DNA from: JADJPG01 sp964491875
Lineage (GTDB): Bacteria; Verrucomicrobiota; Verrucomicrobiia; Limisphaerales; JADJPG01
Direction: 5' to 3'
Length of the DNA: 64,000 nt
Assembly: GCA_964491875.1 (NCBI GenBank)
Contig: CAZBIC010000005.1
Location: 1-64,000 of the forward strand
Positions within the stretch are counted from its first letter, which is position 1; every line of letters starts with the position of its first letter. The notes under the pieces were generated by a model that worked only from the letters and a program-made list of their open reading frames with translations, was not told where the DNA came from and did not search any database. The translations under genes and the position numbers were made by a program. This document shows, piece by piece, positions 26,389 to 34,856 of this stretch.

Positions 26389-26772
26389 ATGCGAGTTACC
26401 AACGCCCCAGCTTCCCGCAAACGTCGCGGGAGAATGTTACAAGCCGCCAAGGGCTTCCGCCTCAAGCGCTCCAAGCTTTACCGCTACGCCTCCGACGCCG
26501 TCGACCACGGGCGTCAGTACGCCTTCCGGGACCGCAAGGTCAAGAAGCGCACCTTCCGTATGCTCTGGCAGGCGCGCATCAACGCCGCTGCCCGCGCATC
26601 CGGCATCACCTACAGCCGCCTCATCGAAGGGCTGAAGGAAGCGAAGTGCACGCTCGACCGCAAGGTCATCGCGGACATCGCCGCGCAAGACGCCGCCGCG
26701 TTTGGCGAACTCGTCAAGCTCGCCCAGACCGCGCTGAAGGCCAAGCCCGCTGCCACTCTGGCGAAGGCTTAA
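26389..26772 (+). CDS. rplT: 50S ribosomal protein L20
   Basis: L20 binds 23S rRNA early in large-subunit assembly and in many bacteria represses its own operon. The 127-residue product has the conserved basic N-terminus (MRVTNAPASRKRRGRMLQAAKGF), YAFRDRKVKKRTFRMLWQARINAAAR in the middle, and YSRLIEGLKEA with the second globular part. It is a few residues longer than the usual 117-119 because of an Ala/Lys-rich C-terminal tail. A strong terminator follows directly. Confidence 0.97.
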   Translation: MRVTNAPASRKRRGRMLQAAKGFRLKRSKLYRYASDAVDHGRQYAFRDRKVKKRTFRMLWQARINAAARASGITYSRLIEGLKEAKCTLDRKVIADIAAQDAAAFGELVKLAQTALKAKPAATLAKA

Positions 26773-26794
26773 TCGAAGCGAACTGTTTTCAACC

Positions 26795-26828
26795 AACGGG
26801 CGACCTGCAAAGGCCGCCCGTTTTTTAT
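26795..26828 (+). terminator. Rho-independent terminator of rpmI-rplT
   Basis: Stem CGGGCG (26797-26802) with CGCCCG (26815-26820), extendable inside by ACC/GGC-type pairs, followed by a run of six T and ATTT (26821-26830). It ends the ribosomal-protein transcript before pheS. Confidence 0.9.
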
Positions 26829-26877
26829 TTCTGAGAGATGTCTGCCACGAAGGTTCGGTGTGCCGGGAATTTTTCCT

Positions 26878-26907
26878 TTGCGTTCCCCGTGTCCTTTCGC
26901 GGCTAAT
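26878..26907 (+). promoter_or_regulatory. Candidate promoter of pheS, leaderless geometry
   Basis: TTGCGT (26878-26883), an 18-base spacer, GCTAAT (26902-26907), then 6 bases to the ATG at 26914. No Shine-Dalgarno sequence is present. Confidence 0.4.
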
Positions 26908-26913
26908 TAGCCT

Positions 26914-27942
26914 ATGTCGCTCCTGAACGAAATCGAACCGCTGAAGTTGTCTGCGCTCGCCGAGTTGAAGGCCGCGCCGGACCTCGCCGCCCTCGAGCAA
27001 ACCAAGGGCGCGTGGATCGGGCCGAATGGCAAGTTCACCGCGCTGATGAAACAGCTCGGCACGTTGCCGAAGGAAGAGAAGCCCGCCGCCGGCAAGCTCA
27101 TCAATGCCGCCAAGGTGGAACTCGAAGCCGCGCTCGTCGCGCGCCGCGAGGAACTTGAACTCAAGGCCGCGCTGCCGAAAGAGCCCGCCGATTTCACGCT
27201 GCCTGGACGTCGCCGTGCCGTCGGCAAGCTGCATCCGCTCACGCAGGTGACGGACGACATCGTGCGCGCCTTCCGCAAGATTGGCTTCGTGGTGGCGGAC
27301 GGGCCGGAGATCGAAGACGACTATCATTGCTTCGATTCGCTGAACACGCCCGCAGACCATCCCGCGCGCGATTCGCAGGACACGTTCTACGTCGGGAACA
27401 ACTCGAAACCCGAAACCCAGAACGCGAAACTGCCTCTCCTCCGCACGCACACTTCCTCCGTGCAGATTCGCGTGATGAAGTCGCAGCCGCCGCCGATTCG
27501 CATCATCGCGCCTGGCCGCGTGTATCGTCGCGACAACGCGGACGCCACGCACAACCCGACCTTCCACCAGATCGAAGGCCTCTACGTGGACAAGAATGTC
27601 ACCGTCAGCGACCTGAAGGGCACAGTCGAGTTCGTCTTCAAGGAACTGATGGGCTCCGATGTGAAGCTGCGCTTCCGGCCGCACTACTTCAGCTACACCG
27701 AGCCGAGCCTGGAGATCGATTTCACCAACTCGCTCGTGAAGAAGCTGGGCAAGGACTGGCTGGAGATCGCCGGCTGCGGCATGGTCCATCCGCAAGTCTT
27801 CGCGAACGTCGGCTACGATCCGGAAGTATGGACCGGCTGGGCGTTCGGCTTCGGCATCGAACGCATCGCCATGCTTCGCTACGGCATCAACGACATCCGG
27901 TTGTTCTACGAAAACGACGCCCGGTTCTTGCGCCAATTCTAA
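26914..27942 (+). CDS. pheS: Phenylalanyl-tRNA synthetase alpha subunit
   Basis: PheS is the catalytic subunit charging tRNA-Phe. The 342-residue protein has the N-terminal coiled coil, class II motif 1 and motif 2 (LLRTHTSSVQIRVM, then RIIAPGRVYRRDN), ATHNPTFHQIEGL, and motif 3 near the end (WAFGFGIERIAMLRYG). Between DTFYV and LLRTHTS there is a stretch of 14 residues (GNNSKPETQNAKLP), longer than the 5 or so in E. coli, encoded by a short heptamer repeat. The gene for the beta subunit is not next: one unrelated gene lies between. Confidence 0.96.
   Translation: MSLLNEIEPLKLSALAELKAAPDLAALEQTKGAWIGPNGKFTALMKQLGTLPKEEKPAAGKLINAAKVELEAALVARREELELKAALPKEPADFTLPGRRRAVGKLHPLTQVTDDIVRAFRKIGFVVADGPEIEDDYHCFDSLNTPADHPARDSQDTFYVGNNSKPETQNAKLPLLRTHTSSVQIRVMKSQPPPIRIIAPGRVYRRDNADATHNPTFHQIEGLYVDKNVTVSDLKGTVEFVFKELMGSDVKLRFRPHYFSYTEPSLEIDFTNSLVKKLGKDWLEIAGCGMVHPQVFANVGYDPEVWTGWAFGFGIERIAMLRYGINDIRLFYENDARFLRQF
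27404..27417 (+). repeat. Tandem CGAAACC heptamers inside pheS
   Basis: Two exact copies of CGAAACC in a row, with a partial variant (GCGAAAC) shortly after. They encode part of the extra loop in PheS. Confidence 0.8.
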
Positions 27943-27949
27943 GCCGCTC

Positions 27950-29050
27950 ATGATTCGCCTTCTCCTGCCCTTATTGGTCAGCGCATTTGCTCTGAGCCTT
28001 CCCGCCGCCGAGCTGAAGACCCAAAACGTCTTCCTCATCACCGCGGACGGGCTGCGCTGGCAGGAAGTGTTTCGTGGCGCGGAAGACATGCCGTTCAACA
28101 AGGAGTTCGGGAACTTCGGCAACAGCAACGCGATTCGCAAAGAGTTCTGGCGCGAAACTCCGGAGGCGCGGCGCGAGGTGCTGTTCCCATTCCTCTGGGG
28201 CACGGTGGCGAAGCAAGGCCAGCTCTGGGGCAATCGTGACAAGGGCAGCGAGGTGCGCGTGTCGAACGGGCGGAACTTTTCCTATCCCGGCTACAACGAG
28301 TTTCTCACCGGCTATGCGGACCCGAAGATCGACAGCAACGACAAGATTCTCAACGCGAACACCAACGTCTTCGAGTGGCTGCATGGCAAGCCGGAGTTCC
28401 GCGGGCGCGTCGCTGCGGCGGTGAACTGGGATGTGCTGCCGTGGATTCTCAATGCGCCTCGCGCCGGCTTCCCGGTCTGGAGCAGCTTCAAAGTTCCAGA
28501 GGGAACGGAGCGCATGTCCGTGCCGTCCGCGCTCACAGAAATGGCCGAGCGCGGGCAGACCATCTGGTCCGGCGTCTCGCTCGACACTTTCGTCGGGTAT
28601 GCGGCAAAGCACGCGGTGCGCACGATCAAACCGCGCGCGATGTATGTCTCCTTCGGCGAGACGGACGACTGGGCGCACGAAGGCAATTACGAGCGTTACC
28701 TGCGCGGTGCATACGAATTTGATCGCTTCATCGGCGAGCTGTGGGCGCTGACGCAATCGATTCCCGAGTATCGCGGAACGACGACATTCGTCATCAGCGT
28801 CGATCACGGGCGTGGACCGGCGCCGGTCGCGTGGAAGAATCACGGCAAGGAAATCGTGGACTCCGCCTACATGTGGTTCGCCGTGCTCGGGCCGGATACT
28901 GCGGCGCTTGGCGAGCGCAGCAACACGCCGGCGATTCGGCAGGCGCAGATCGCGGCCACGGTCGGTGCGTTCGTCGGACAGAATTTTCACGGCGCGTTCC
29001 CGCAAAGCGCGCCGCCGATCGCGGAAGTGATCGGCTCGAAGCAGCCTTAA
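27950..29050 (+). CDS. Exported alkaline-phosphatase-superfamily protein
   Basis: This protein of 366 residues has a signal peptide (MIRLLLPLLVSAFALSLPAA) and an alkaline-phosphatase/sulfatase-type core: an N-terminal metal motif in VFLITADGLRWQEVF, a nucleophile-region motif FSYPGYNEFLTGY, ETDDWAHEG (Asp and His metal ligands) and VISVDHGRG near the C-terminus. The substrate may be a phosphomonoester or phosphodiester; it cannot be told. It sits between pheS (7 bases upstream) and pheT (12 bases downstream), so it should be co-transcribed with both synthetase subunits, an unusual place for an exported hydrolase. Confidence 0.85.
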   Translation: MIRLLLPLLVSAFALSLPAAELKTQNVFLITADGLRWQEVFRGAEDMPFNKEFGNFGNSNAIRKEFWRETPEARREVLFPFLWGTVAKQGQLWGNRDKGSEVRVSNGRNFSYPGYNEFLTGYADPKIDSNDKILNANTNVFEWLHGKPEFRGRVAAAVNWDVLPWILNAPRAGFPVWSSFKVPEGTERMSVPSALTEMAERGQTIWSGVSLDTFVGYAAKHAVRTIKPRAMYVSFGETDDWAHEGNYERYLRGAYEFDRFIGELWALTQSIPEYRGTTTFVISVDHGRGPAPVAWKNHGKEIVDSAYMWFAVLGPDTAALGERSNTPAIRQAQIAATVGAFVGQNFHGAFPQSAPPIAEVIGSKQP

Positions 29051-29062
29051 TTTTTTACGGAC

Positions 29063-31891
29063 ATGAAAGTCACCCTGAACTGGCTCAAGCAATACGTTGA
29101 TTTCAACTGGTCGCCCGAGGAACTGACCGAGCGGCTCACCATGCTCGGACTCGAAGTCGAGGGCGTGCAGAAGCTCGGAGGCGAATTCACCGGCATCGTC
29201 GTGGCGCAGGTCATCACGCGCGACAAACATCCGAACGCCGACAAGCTTTCCGTCTGCCGCGTGAACGACGGCACCGGCGAGCGCCAGATCGTTTGCGGCG
29301 CGCAGAACTTCAAGGCGGGCGACAAGGTGCCGCTCATCCTGCCCGGCGCGTCGCTGCCGATGAAGCCCGGCGACAAGGAGCCGTTCACCATCAAGGTCGG
29401 CAAGATCCGCAGCGTGGAATCGCACGGCATGATGTGCTCGCCGGCGGAACTCGGCTTGCCGGATCAAGTTGACGGACTGCTCATCCTCCGCGAGGACGCG
29501 AAGGTCGGCCAGCCGTTCGCCGAGTATCTCGGCCGCGCGGGCAGCGACGTGATTTACGATCTCGAAGTCACGCCGAACCGGCCCGACTTGAATAGCGTCA
29601 TCGGCATTGCGCGAGAGATTGCGGCGGTTACTGGCAACCCTCTCAAGCTGCCGGAATTGTCCGTTGCCAGCGGTCCCGTATCTGTCGCCGGGGCACCAGC
29701 GGGCACGGGCGTGGATAGCTACGTCGCCGTCCGCGTGGATGAGCCGGAGCTTTGCCCGCGATACACCGCGCGCGTTGTCACTGGCGTGAAGATCGGTCCG
29801 AGCCCGGACTGGCTGCGCACGACCCTGGAGAAGGTCGGCATTCGCAGCATCAACAACGTGGTCGATATCTCGAACTATGTGATGCTCGAAATCGGTCAGC
29901 CGCTTCACACGTTCGACTATCATCTCATTGGCAAGGGCGCGAGCGGCAAGCCCACCATCGTTGTGCGTCGCGCGACCGAGGGAGAGAAGTTCAAGACACT
30001 CGACGGACAGGAACGCGCGTTGGCCGCCGAGAACCTGCTCATCGCCGACGAACAACGCGGCATCGCGCTCGCCGGCGTGATGGGCGGATTGAACACGGAG
30101 ATTAACGACTCGACTAAGGACGTGCTCATCGAGAGCGCTTACTTCAAGCCGACGAACATCCGCCGCACGAGCAAGACGCTCGGTCTGCGCAGTGAATCGA
30201 GCTATCGCTTCGAGCGCGGCTGCGACATCGGCATCGCGGATTGGGCGAGCCGTCGCTGCGCGCAGCTCATTCTCGAAACCGCCGGCGGTCAGCTCGTGCC
30301 CGGCGCGGTGGACTTCATCGGTCATGATATCAGTGCGGGAGACGAGGCTAAAAAGCATGAGGAGCAGCTAGCAAAGCGGATTGCCGAGGATTACTCGAGC
30401 CAAAGCCTCCCGAACCCATACGAGGGTTGGAATTTTGTTGCCTTACGCCCGGCTGTTGCGCTGCAGCAGTTGGGAACCAATGTTAACGAGGAAGAGATCG
30501 AATCAACGCTCAAGGAAATTGGCATTCGCTCCGTGGGTGGCATTATGGGATCCTTGGCTCCAAAAAATTTGAGTGACAGAACCAGGGACTGGTGGGTATT
30601 TGCTGTACCGCAAAGTATTTCCAGAATCCGGAGTGAGCAAGACTTGGTTCAGGAGGTCGCAAACCGGAAAGGCTTTAGTGTTGGGGCCATGCCGGCTCAC
30701 ATCGGTAAAACCATTTCAATTGAGTTTTCCAAAACAAACGAGTTACTCGGTATCAGTATTCCGGACGGCGATCAGATTTCGTATCTCACCAAGCTTGGAC
30801 TCGAAGTGATCGAACAGCAGGCGGGCAAGTGCTTGTTTGGAGTTCCATCGTGGCGCGTGGATTTGAAACAGGAAGTTGATCTCATCGAAGAAGTCGCGCG
30901 GCTCTACGGCGTGGACAAGATTCCGAGCACGCCACCGCGCGGCGCCATTGGCACGAACGCGTTCGATGCGGTTTACGATCAGATCGCCGAAGCGCGTCGC
31001 CTGTTTTCCGGCATGGGCTTGAGCGAAGCCACGGGCCAGACGTTGATCGCGGATGCAGCGGCGAAACTCGCGGTCGCTCCTGAATCTCTCGTGATGCTGG
31101 CGAATCCGCTCAGCAGCGACATGAACGCCCTGCGTCCTTCGCTGCTGCCGGGTTTGCTCGATTCGCTCCGGCACAATGTCAGCCGCAAAAATTACGACGC
31201 GGCCTTGTTCGAAGTCGGACGCGTGTTCATCAACGTGAACGGCCAGACCAAGGAAGAGCGTCACGTGGCCATCGCGTTGACCGGCCAGCGCGCGCAGAGC
31301 TTCTGGAGCGGCGACGACCGCGATGCGAAGTTCGACGTCTACGATCTCAAGGGTCTGCTCGAAGAGTTCCTCGAACAATTCGGCCTGCGAGGTGTTGGTT
31401 TCAACCGTCGTGCTGAGAGCACGTCGCTACTGCTGGAGTCCGCGACGATTGCGCTTGGCGGCAAGCTGGTGCTCGGTGAGATGGGACAACTCCTCCCGAC
31501 GCTGGCGAAGAAGTATGACCTCCGCGACGCCGTTTTCCTCGCCGAGCTAAACCTCGATCAACTGCTCGCGCGCCGGAATGCCGCGAAGTCGTTCAAGGCG
31601 CTGCCGCAGTTCCCGAGCATTCGCCGCGACGTGGCGATGCTGGTCGGCGAAACGGTGACTCACGATGCCGTGCTCGATGTCGTGAAGAAGGCGAAGCCGG
31701 CGAACCTGGAAAACGTGGAGCTCTTCGACGTCTTCCGCGGCCAGAACGTGCCCGACGGCCAGAAAAGCGTGGCCTACGCGTTCACCTATCGCGCAGCGGA
31801 CAAGACGTTGACCGATCCGGAGGTGAACGCCGCCCATGACAAGCTCGTCGCCGACTTCAAACAGAAACTGCAAGCGGCGGTGCGGGAGTAG
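29063..31891 (+). CDS. pheT: Phenylalanyl-tRNA synthetase beta subunit, enlarged
   Basis: PheT recognises tRNA-Phe and edits mischarged tyrosine. The 942-residue protein is about 140 residues longer than the usual 790-800. Domains in order: tRNA-binding OB fold (GEFTGIVVAQVITRDKHPNA), B3/B4 editing domain, then an A+T-richer stretch (about 30330-30780) with a B5-like unit (VALRPAVALQQLG ... QDLVQEVANRKGF, residues about 455-535), the regular B5 domain (about 550-617, SWRVDLKQEVDLIEEVARLYG), the catalytic-like core and a C-terminal anticodon-binding FDX-ACB domain (PSIRRDVAMLV). The extra region keeps the frame. Function should be retained. Confidence 0.95.
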   Translation: MKVTLNWLKQYVDFNWSPEELTERLTMLGLEVEGVQKLGGEFTGIVVAQVITRDKHPNADKLSVCRVNDGTGERQIVCGAQNFKAGDKVPLILPGASLPMKPGDKEPFTIKVGKIRSVESHGMMCSPAELGLPDQVDGLLILREDAKVGQPFAEYLGRAGSDVIYDLEVTPNRPDLNSVIGIAREIAAVTGNPLKLPELSVASGPVSVAGAPAGTGVDSYVAVRVDEPELCPRYTARVVTGVKIGPSPDWLRTTLEKVGIRSINNVVDISNYVMLEIGQPLHTFDYHLIGKGASGKPTIVVRRATEGEKFKTLDGQERALAAENLLIADEQRGIALAGVMGGLNTEINDSTKDVLIESAYFKPTNIRRTSKTLGLRSESSYRFERGCDIGIADWASRRCAQLILETAGGQLVPGAVDFIGHDISAGDEAKKHEEQLAKRIAEDYSSQSLPNPYEGWNFVALRPAVALQQLGTNVNEEEIESTLKEIGIRSVGGIMGSLAPKNLSDRTRDWWVFAVPQSISRIRSEQDLVQEVANRKGFSVGAMPAHIGKTISIEFSKTNELLGISIPDGDQISYLTKLGLEVIEQQAGKCLFGVPSWRVDLKQEVDLIEEVARLYGVDKIPSTPPRGAIGTNAFDAVYDQIAEARRLFSGMGLSEATGQTLIADAAAKLAVAPESLVMLANPLSSDMNALRPSLLPGLLDSLRHNVSRKNYDAALFEVGRVFINVNGQTKEERHVAIALTGQRAQSFWSGDDRDAKFDVYDLKGLLEEFLEQFGLRGVGFNRRAESTSLLLESATIALGGKLVLGEMGQLLPTLAKKYDLRDAVFLAELNLDQLLARRNAAKSFKALPQFPSIRRDVAMLVGETVTHDAVLDVVKKAKPANLENVELFDVFRGQNVPDGQKSVAYAFTYRAADKTLTDPEVNAAHDKLVADFKQKLQAAVRE

Positions 31892-32217
31892 AGACGCCTC
31901 GCGGAGCGAGGCTTCGATGGTAGACGTGGGCTTCAGCCCGCGGGATTGAGTTCACCGCCTTTCTCGTCGCGGCGCGACGATTGATGTTTGGCCTCCTTTC
32001 AAACCCGGTCATGCGTCGCTCCGCGACGTTGCTCTTTTGCCAGCGATGCGGGTGCATCAACGAGTTGCGGTGGGTTGCGGTGATGAGTGCCAGCAAGTAT
32101 GCCAGTGACGGTGCTGCTCCGGCAGTGCTGGCTAACTGCTCACGCTGACCTCTGCCACTACTCGCTCACTCGTATGGTAAGCTCTGCTTTAGCCTCATAA
32201 CTCATCAATCAATTGTT
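31892..32217. other. Gap at the core/island junction, with palindromes
   Basis: No gene is visible in these 326 bases. Directly after pheT there is a perfect hairpin, GCCTCGC-GGA-GCGAGGC (31896-31912), without a T run, then a second GGGCT-TC-AGCCC hairpin at about 31927-31938. Such GC-rich palindromes resemble dispersed repeats. A further imperfect inverted repeat (GCCAG ... CTGGC, about 32098-32132) precedes the recombinase gene. No tRNA gene is present. Confidence 0.6.
31896..31912. repeat. Perfect 7-bp-stem palindrome after pheT
   Basis: GCCTCGC, loop GGA, GCGAGGC. It may end the pheT transcript weakly or be a copy of a dispersed palindromic repeat. Confidence 0.7.
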
Positions 32218-33237
32218 ATGAAGCAAAAATTCAGACTGTATCGACGCAAGCAGGGTGGACGTTTCTATTTGCAGGACGCGCTGACGGGAAAGCAGGAGAG
32301 TTTGCACACAACGGATCGTTCCGAAGCAATGCGCCTCCTTCACGCGCGCAATGAAGCAGCCCAGCAGCCGGGCATGGGATTTCAAATCGCTCGCGCTTAT
32401 CTTGTGGCCAGTGATTCCGCTATCGCGAAACGCACGTGGCAGGAGGTCATGGAGGCGATCGTGAAAACTAAACAGGGAGTCACTCAAGTGAGATGGAGTG
32501 TCGCCATCCGCCAGAAGGCATTGGACTCATTGCGTACGTTGCGCGTCATGGAGACTAGGCCGGAACACTTCCTCGAAGTGCTGGCGGCGGGCACGGTGGC
32601 CACCAATGTTTACCTACGCCGGATTCAACAGTTCGCGATCTCCATGACGTGGCTGCTGTGGCCGGTGCTGACCAAGCACCAATGGCCGGCCATTCGCTAT
32701 CAACCCAAGCGTGCCATAACGGCGGAGGAACATGAGCGCATCGTCGCAGGGGAATCCAACGCGGAACGGAAGGCGTTCTATGAAATGGCGTGGCATGTGG
32801 GTGCGGCGCAGATCGATCTGGCAGCTCTGCAAGCGGGCGATGTCGATTGGCGAGGGCGCATCATCAGCTTCAAGCGTCAGAAGACGGGATCAGTTGTAGT
32901 GCTGCGCTTTGGTGACGAAGCTGCGGCGGTCCTGAAGCGATTGCCGTCCAGTGGCCCGCTGTTTCCGACGTTGTCGCAACGGGATTCCTCTGAACGGTCG
33001 CGCTGTTTCCGGCAGCGATGTCAGGCAGAGGGAATCGAAGGTGTAAGTTTGCATAGCTATCGTTACGCGTGGGCAGGCCGGGCCAAGGTAGCGGGATATC
33101 CGGAGCGGTATGCGCAGGAGGCTCTAGGGCACCAAAGCAAGGCGGTGCATCACAGCTATTCTCGTGGAGCAGTTGCTGTGCTGCCTGCATTGGAGGACTT
33201 TGAAAAGCGACACAGCAAAGCCGAGCCTGTTTCTTAG
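32218..33237 (+). CDS. Tyrosine recombinase/integrase-like protein with degenerate first Arg
   Basis: The 339-residue protein has an integrase layout: N-terminal part MKQKFRLYRRKQGGRFYLQD, a SAM-like core-binding region and a C-terminal catalytic domain. The box 2 motif HSYRYAWAGRA (HxxR) and the C-terminal GHQSKAVHHSYSR, with the Tyr nucleophile, are present. The first catalytic Arg, normally in GLRxxE, is replaced: the matching stretch reads GAAQIDLAAL. Such variants are frequent among uncharacterised verrucomicrobial proteins, so it may be an inactive or altered recombinase. It marks the left edge of the accessory region. Confidence 0.8.
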   Translation: MKQKFRLYRRKQGGRFYLQDALTGKQESLHTTDRSEAMRLLHARNEAAQQPGMGFQIARAYLVASDSAIAKRTWQEVMEAIVKTKQGVTQVRWSVAIRQKALDSLRTLRVMETRPEHFLEVLAAGTVATNVYLRRIQQFAISMTWLLWPVLTKHQWPAIRYQPKRAITAEEHERIVAGESNAERKAFYEMAWHVGAAQIDLAALQAGDVDWRGRIISFKRQKTGSVVVLRFGDEAAAVLKRLPSSGPLFPTLSQRDSSERSRCFRQRCQAEGIEGVSLHSYRYAWAGRAKVAGYPERYAQEALGHQSKAVHHSYSRGAVAVLPALEDFEKRHSKAEPVS

Positions 33238-33329
33238 ATTCTGCGGCGGCGCGGATCCCGCGCTATAGCCTCTTTGCTTGCCTTGGAGAGAGGATTCCAT
33301 GAGCAGATAGATGCAGTTAGCTGTTGTGG

Positions 33330-33734
33330 TCATTCGGGAAGATCGTCAAAAAACTGAGCAACATCGTAGTTCGCGATTGTGCGCGCTAAGCTCAAGGCGC
33401 TGACACCGTGCTTGTTCTCGCGGTGTGGGTCTGCGCCTGCGCGTTGTAGAAGCGCGATGACCTCGCCACGTCCGTTGGACTCGAAGACGGCTCGGAACAG
33501 CGGGGTGTTGCCATGCGAGTCTTGGGCCTCAACGGGCGCGCCGTGCGCGATCAAGAGCGAAACAGCGCTGACCGAGAAGTCCTGAGCGGCGAAATGCAGA
33601 GGCGTCCATCCGGACTTGTCAGCGGCTCCGACGTCGTAGCCGGCGTCAATCAAGCGCTTGCACTCGGCAACGTCGTTCTCAAGCGCCGCATAGTGTAGGG
33701 GTGTTCGTCCTTCTCGGTCTGCTTTCGTCTTCAT
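33330..33734 (-). CDS. Ankyrin-repeat protein
   Basis: Short protein of 134 residues built of about four ankyrin repeats: DREGRTPLHYAALENDVAEC, KSGWTPLHFAAQDFSVSAVS, SHGNTPLFRAVFESNGRGEV, and KHGVSALSLARTIANYDVAQ. It should fold as a small stack for protein binding. No enzymatic domain or signal peptide is visible. The ATG at 33734 is preferred to the upstream GTG-type start at 33755. It points toward the recombinase and stands alone. Confidence 0.88.
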   Translation of the reverse strand: MKTKADREGRTPLHYAALENDVAECKRLIDAGYDVGAADKSGWTPLHFAAQDFSVSAVSLLIAHGAPVEAQDSHGNTPLFRAVFESNGRGEVIALLQRAGADPHRENKHGVSALSLARTIANYDVAQFFDDLPE

Positions 33735-33852
33735 TCTCGGAGTGCGAACGAGCAACGGCTAACGTCTAGCTCAACCACGGCGGGGATGGAAGTCCGAATT
33801 CAAATAGGAGCGTTACCCGCCGTTGGATGGAGCGACTTGTTCTCTCATCTTT

Positions 33853-34314
33853 TTATCGGTGTAGATCGGGATTGTGTGTCCGAGATATTGGTTCCCTGTT
33901 CAGCGAATACCAGTCAAAGATCTTCCGCTCTATTCGATCAAATAGATCGTCTTCGGTGTAGGGGTGCTCATAGTCTAGGATTCGTTCAACATCACGCTTG
34001 AGGTCAATCTTCGCCTCCTCGGAAACGTCGGGCGATTCTGTTAGCGTGGTGAGAATATAATTCGCTAGAATCTCGTGCCCCGAGTCCCAGTTGATATTCC
34101 CGTTCCGATGGCATTCGTCCCTTAGCTTCTCGTTCGCTCTGAGCAACTCCCCCTGGATGGTGTCCGACTGCCCGCTTTTGGGGACGTAGTTCTTCCAGAT
34201 GAATCTGCCGATCTCGCGATATTCTTCTTCCGTCATAGCAGGTTTGTTGAGTTGGCCTTCGTCACTTCCGACGAGCAGCAATACCATTGTGGTGATGAAA
34301 AGAATCGACCGCAT
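33853..34314 (-). CDS. Small exported protein of unknown function
   Basis: The 153-residue product has a short hydrophobic N-terminus (MRSILFITTMVLLLVGSDEGQ) that looks like a signal peptide or anchor. The rest is acidic and helical, with a segment FIWKNYVPKSGQSDTIQGEL and NEKLRDECHRNGNINW. Small proteins containing the phrase YVPKSGQ-x-D-T-x-QGELLRAxEKLRDE occur in many bacteria without an assigned role; recognition is from memory. DNA is A+T-richer than the core, in keeping with transfer. Confidence 0.6.
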   Translation of the reverse strand: MRSILFITTMVLLLVGSDEGQLNKPAMTEEEYREIGRFIWKNYVPKSGQSDTIQGELLRANEKLRDECHRNGNINWDSGHEILANYILTTLTESPDVSEEAKIDLKRDVERILDYEHPYTEDDLFDRIERKIFDWYSLNREPISRTHNPDLHR

Positions 34315-34457
34315 GATCGAACGATTGTTTTTTGAGAGAACGACCCAAGCTCGTCGTTGGTTCTTCGACCTTGGTGTGTTCGCATCAATTGGTTGCAGTT
34401 TGTCCTGACTGCCTTTGCCAGCAGTTTTGCCAGTGTGAACACCACTCTGACATAACC

Positions 34458-34856
34458 CCGAGACCCCTCGGGTATCCCGACCCGCTGCGCCGCATCGGCT
34501 ATCGCGATCCCGAAACAGGCCAGGCGCTCGTCTTCCTGACCAACAACTTCACCGTTTCAGCTTTGACCATCACCCACCTGTATCGGGGCCGCTGGCAGAT
34601 CGAATTGTTCTTCAAATGGATCAAGCAACATCTGCGCATCAAAGCCTTTTATGGCACCAGCCCCAACGCGGTGCGCACCCAGGTCTGGAGCGCCATCGCC
34701 GTTTATCTGCTCGTCGCCATTTTGAAAAAGCGTCTGCATCTGGATGCCAGCCTCTACACCATTCAACAGATTTTGAGCCTCACGCTCTTCGAGAAAATGC
34801 CCGTTTCACAGGCCCTTGCTCAACTTCCACCCACGCCCCCCATCACCCGACACTGA
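34458..34856 (+). pseudogene. Truncated IS4-family transposase (C-terminal part)
   Basis: Only the C-terminal third of a DDE transposase remains. The stretch reads PLGYPDPLRRIGYRDPETGQ, then FLTNNFTVSALTITHLYRGR and WQIELFFKWIKQHLRIKAFYG, which contains the IS4 signature YxxRxxxExxxxxxK. It ends at LAQLPPTPPITRH. The first two catalytic Asp residues are absent, so it cannot transpose. The open frame continues upstream to 34332, but the similarity starts only near 34458, where the older sequence is joined. A possible right end (ACGGGACACTTCTG) lies at about 34887-34900. Confidence 0.85.

Noticed and set aside
24856..27417. CRISPR array from the heptamer repeats
   Set aside because: Units are seven bases, directly tandem, without spacers.
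31892..32217. tRNA or att site next to the first recombinase
   Set aside because: No cloverleaf can be formed from the gap, and I found no direct repeat of it near 41300; integration at a tRNA is not supported.
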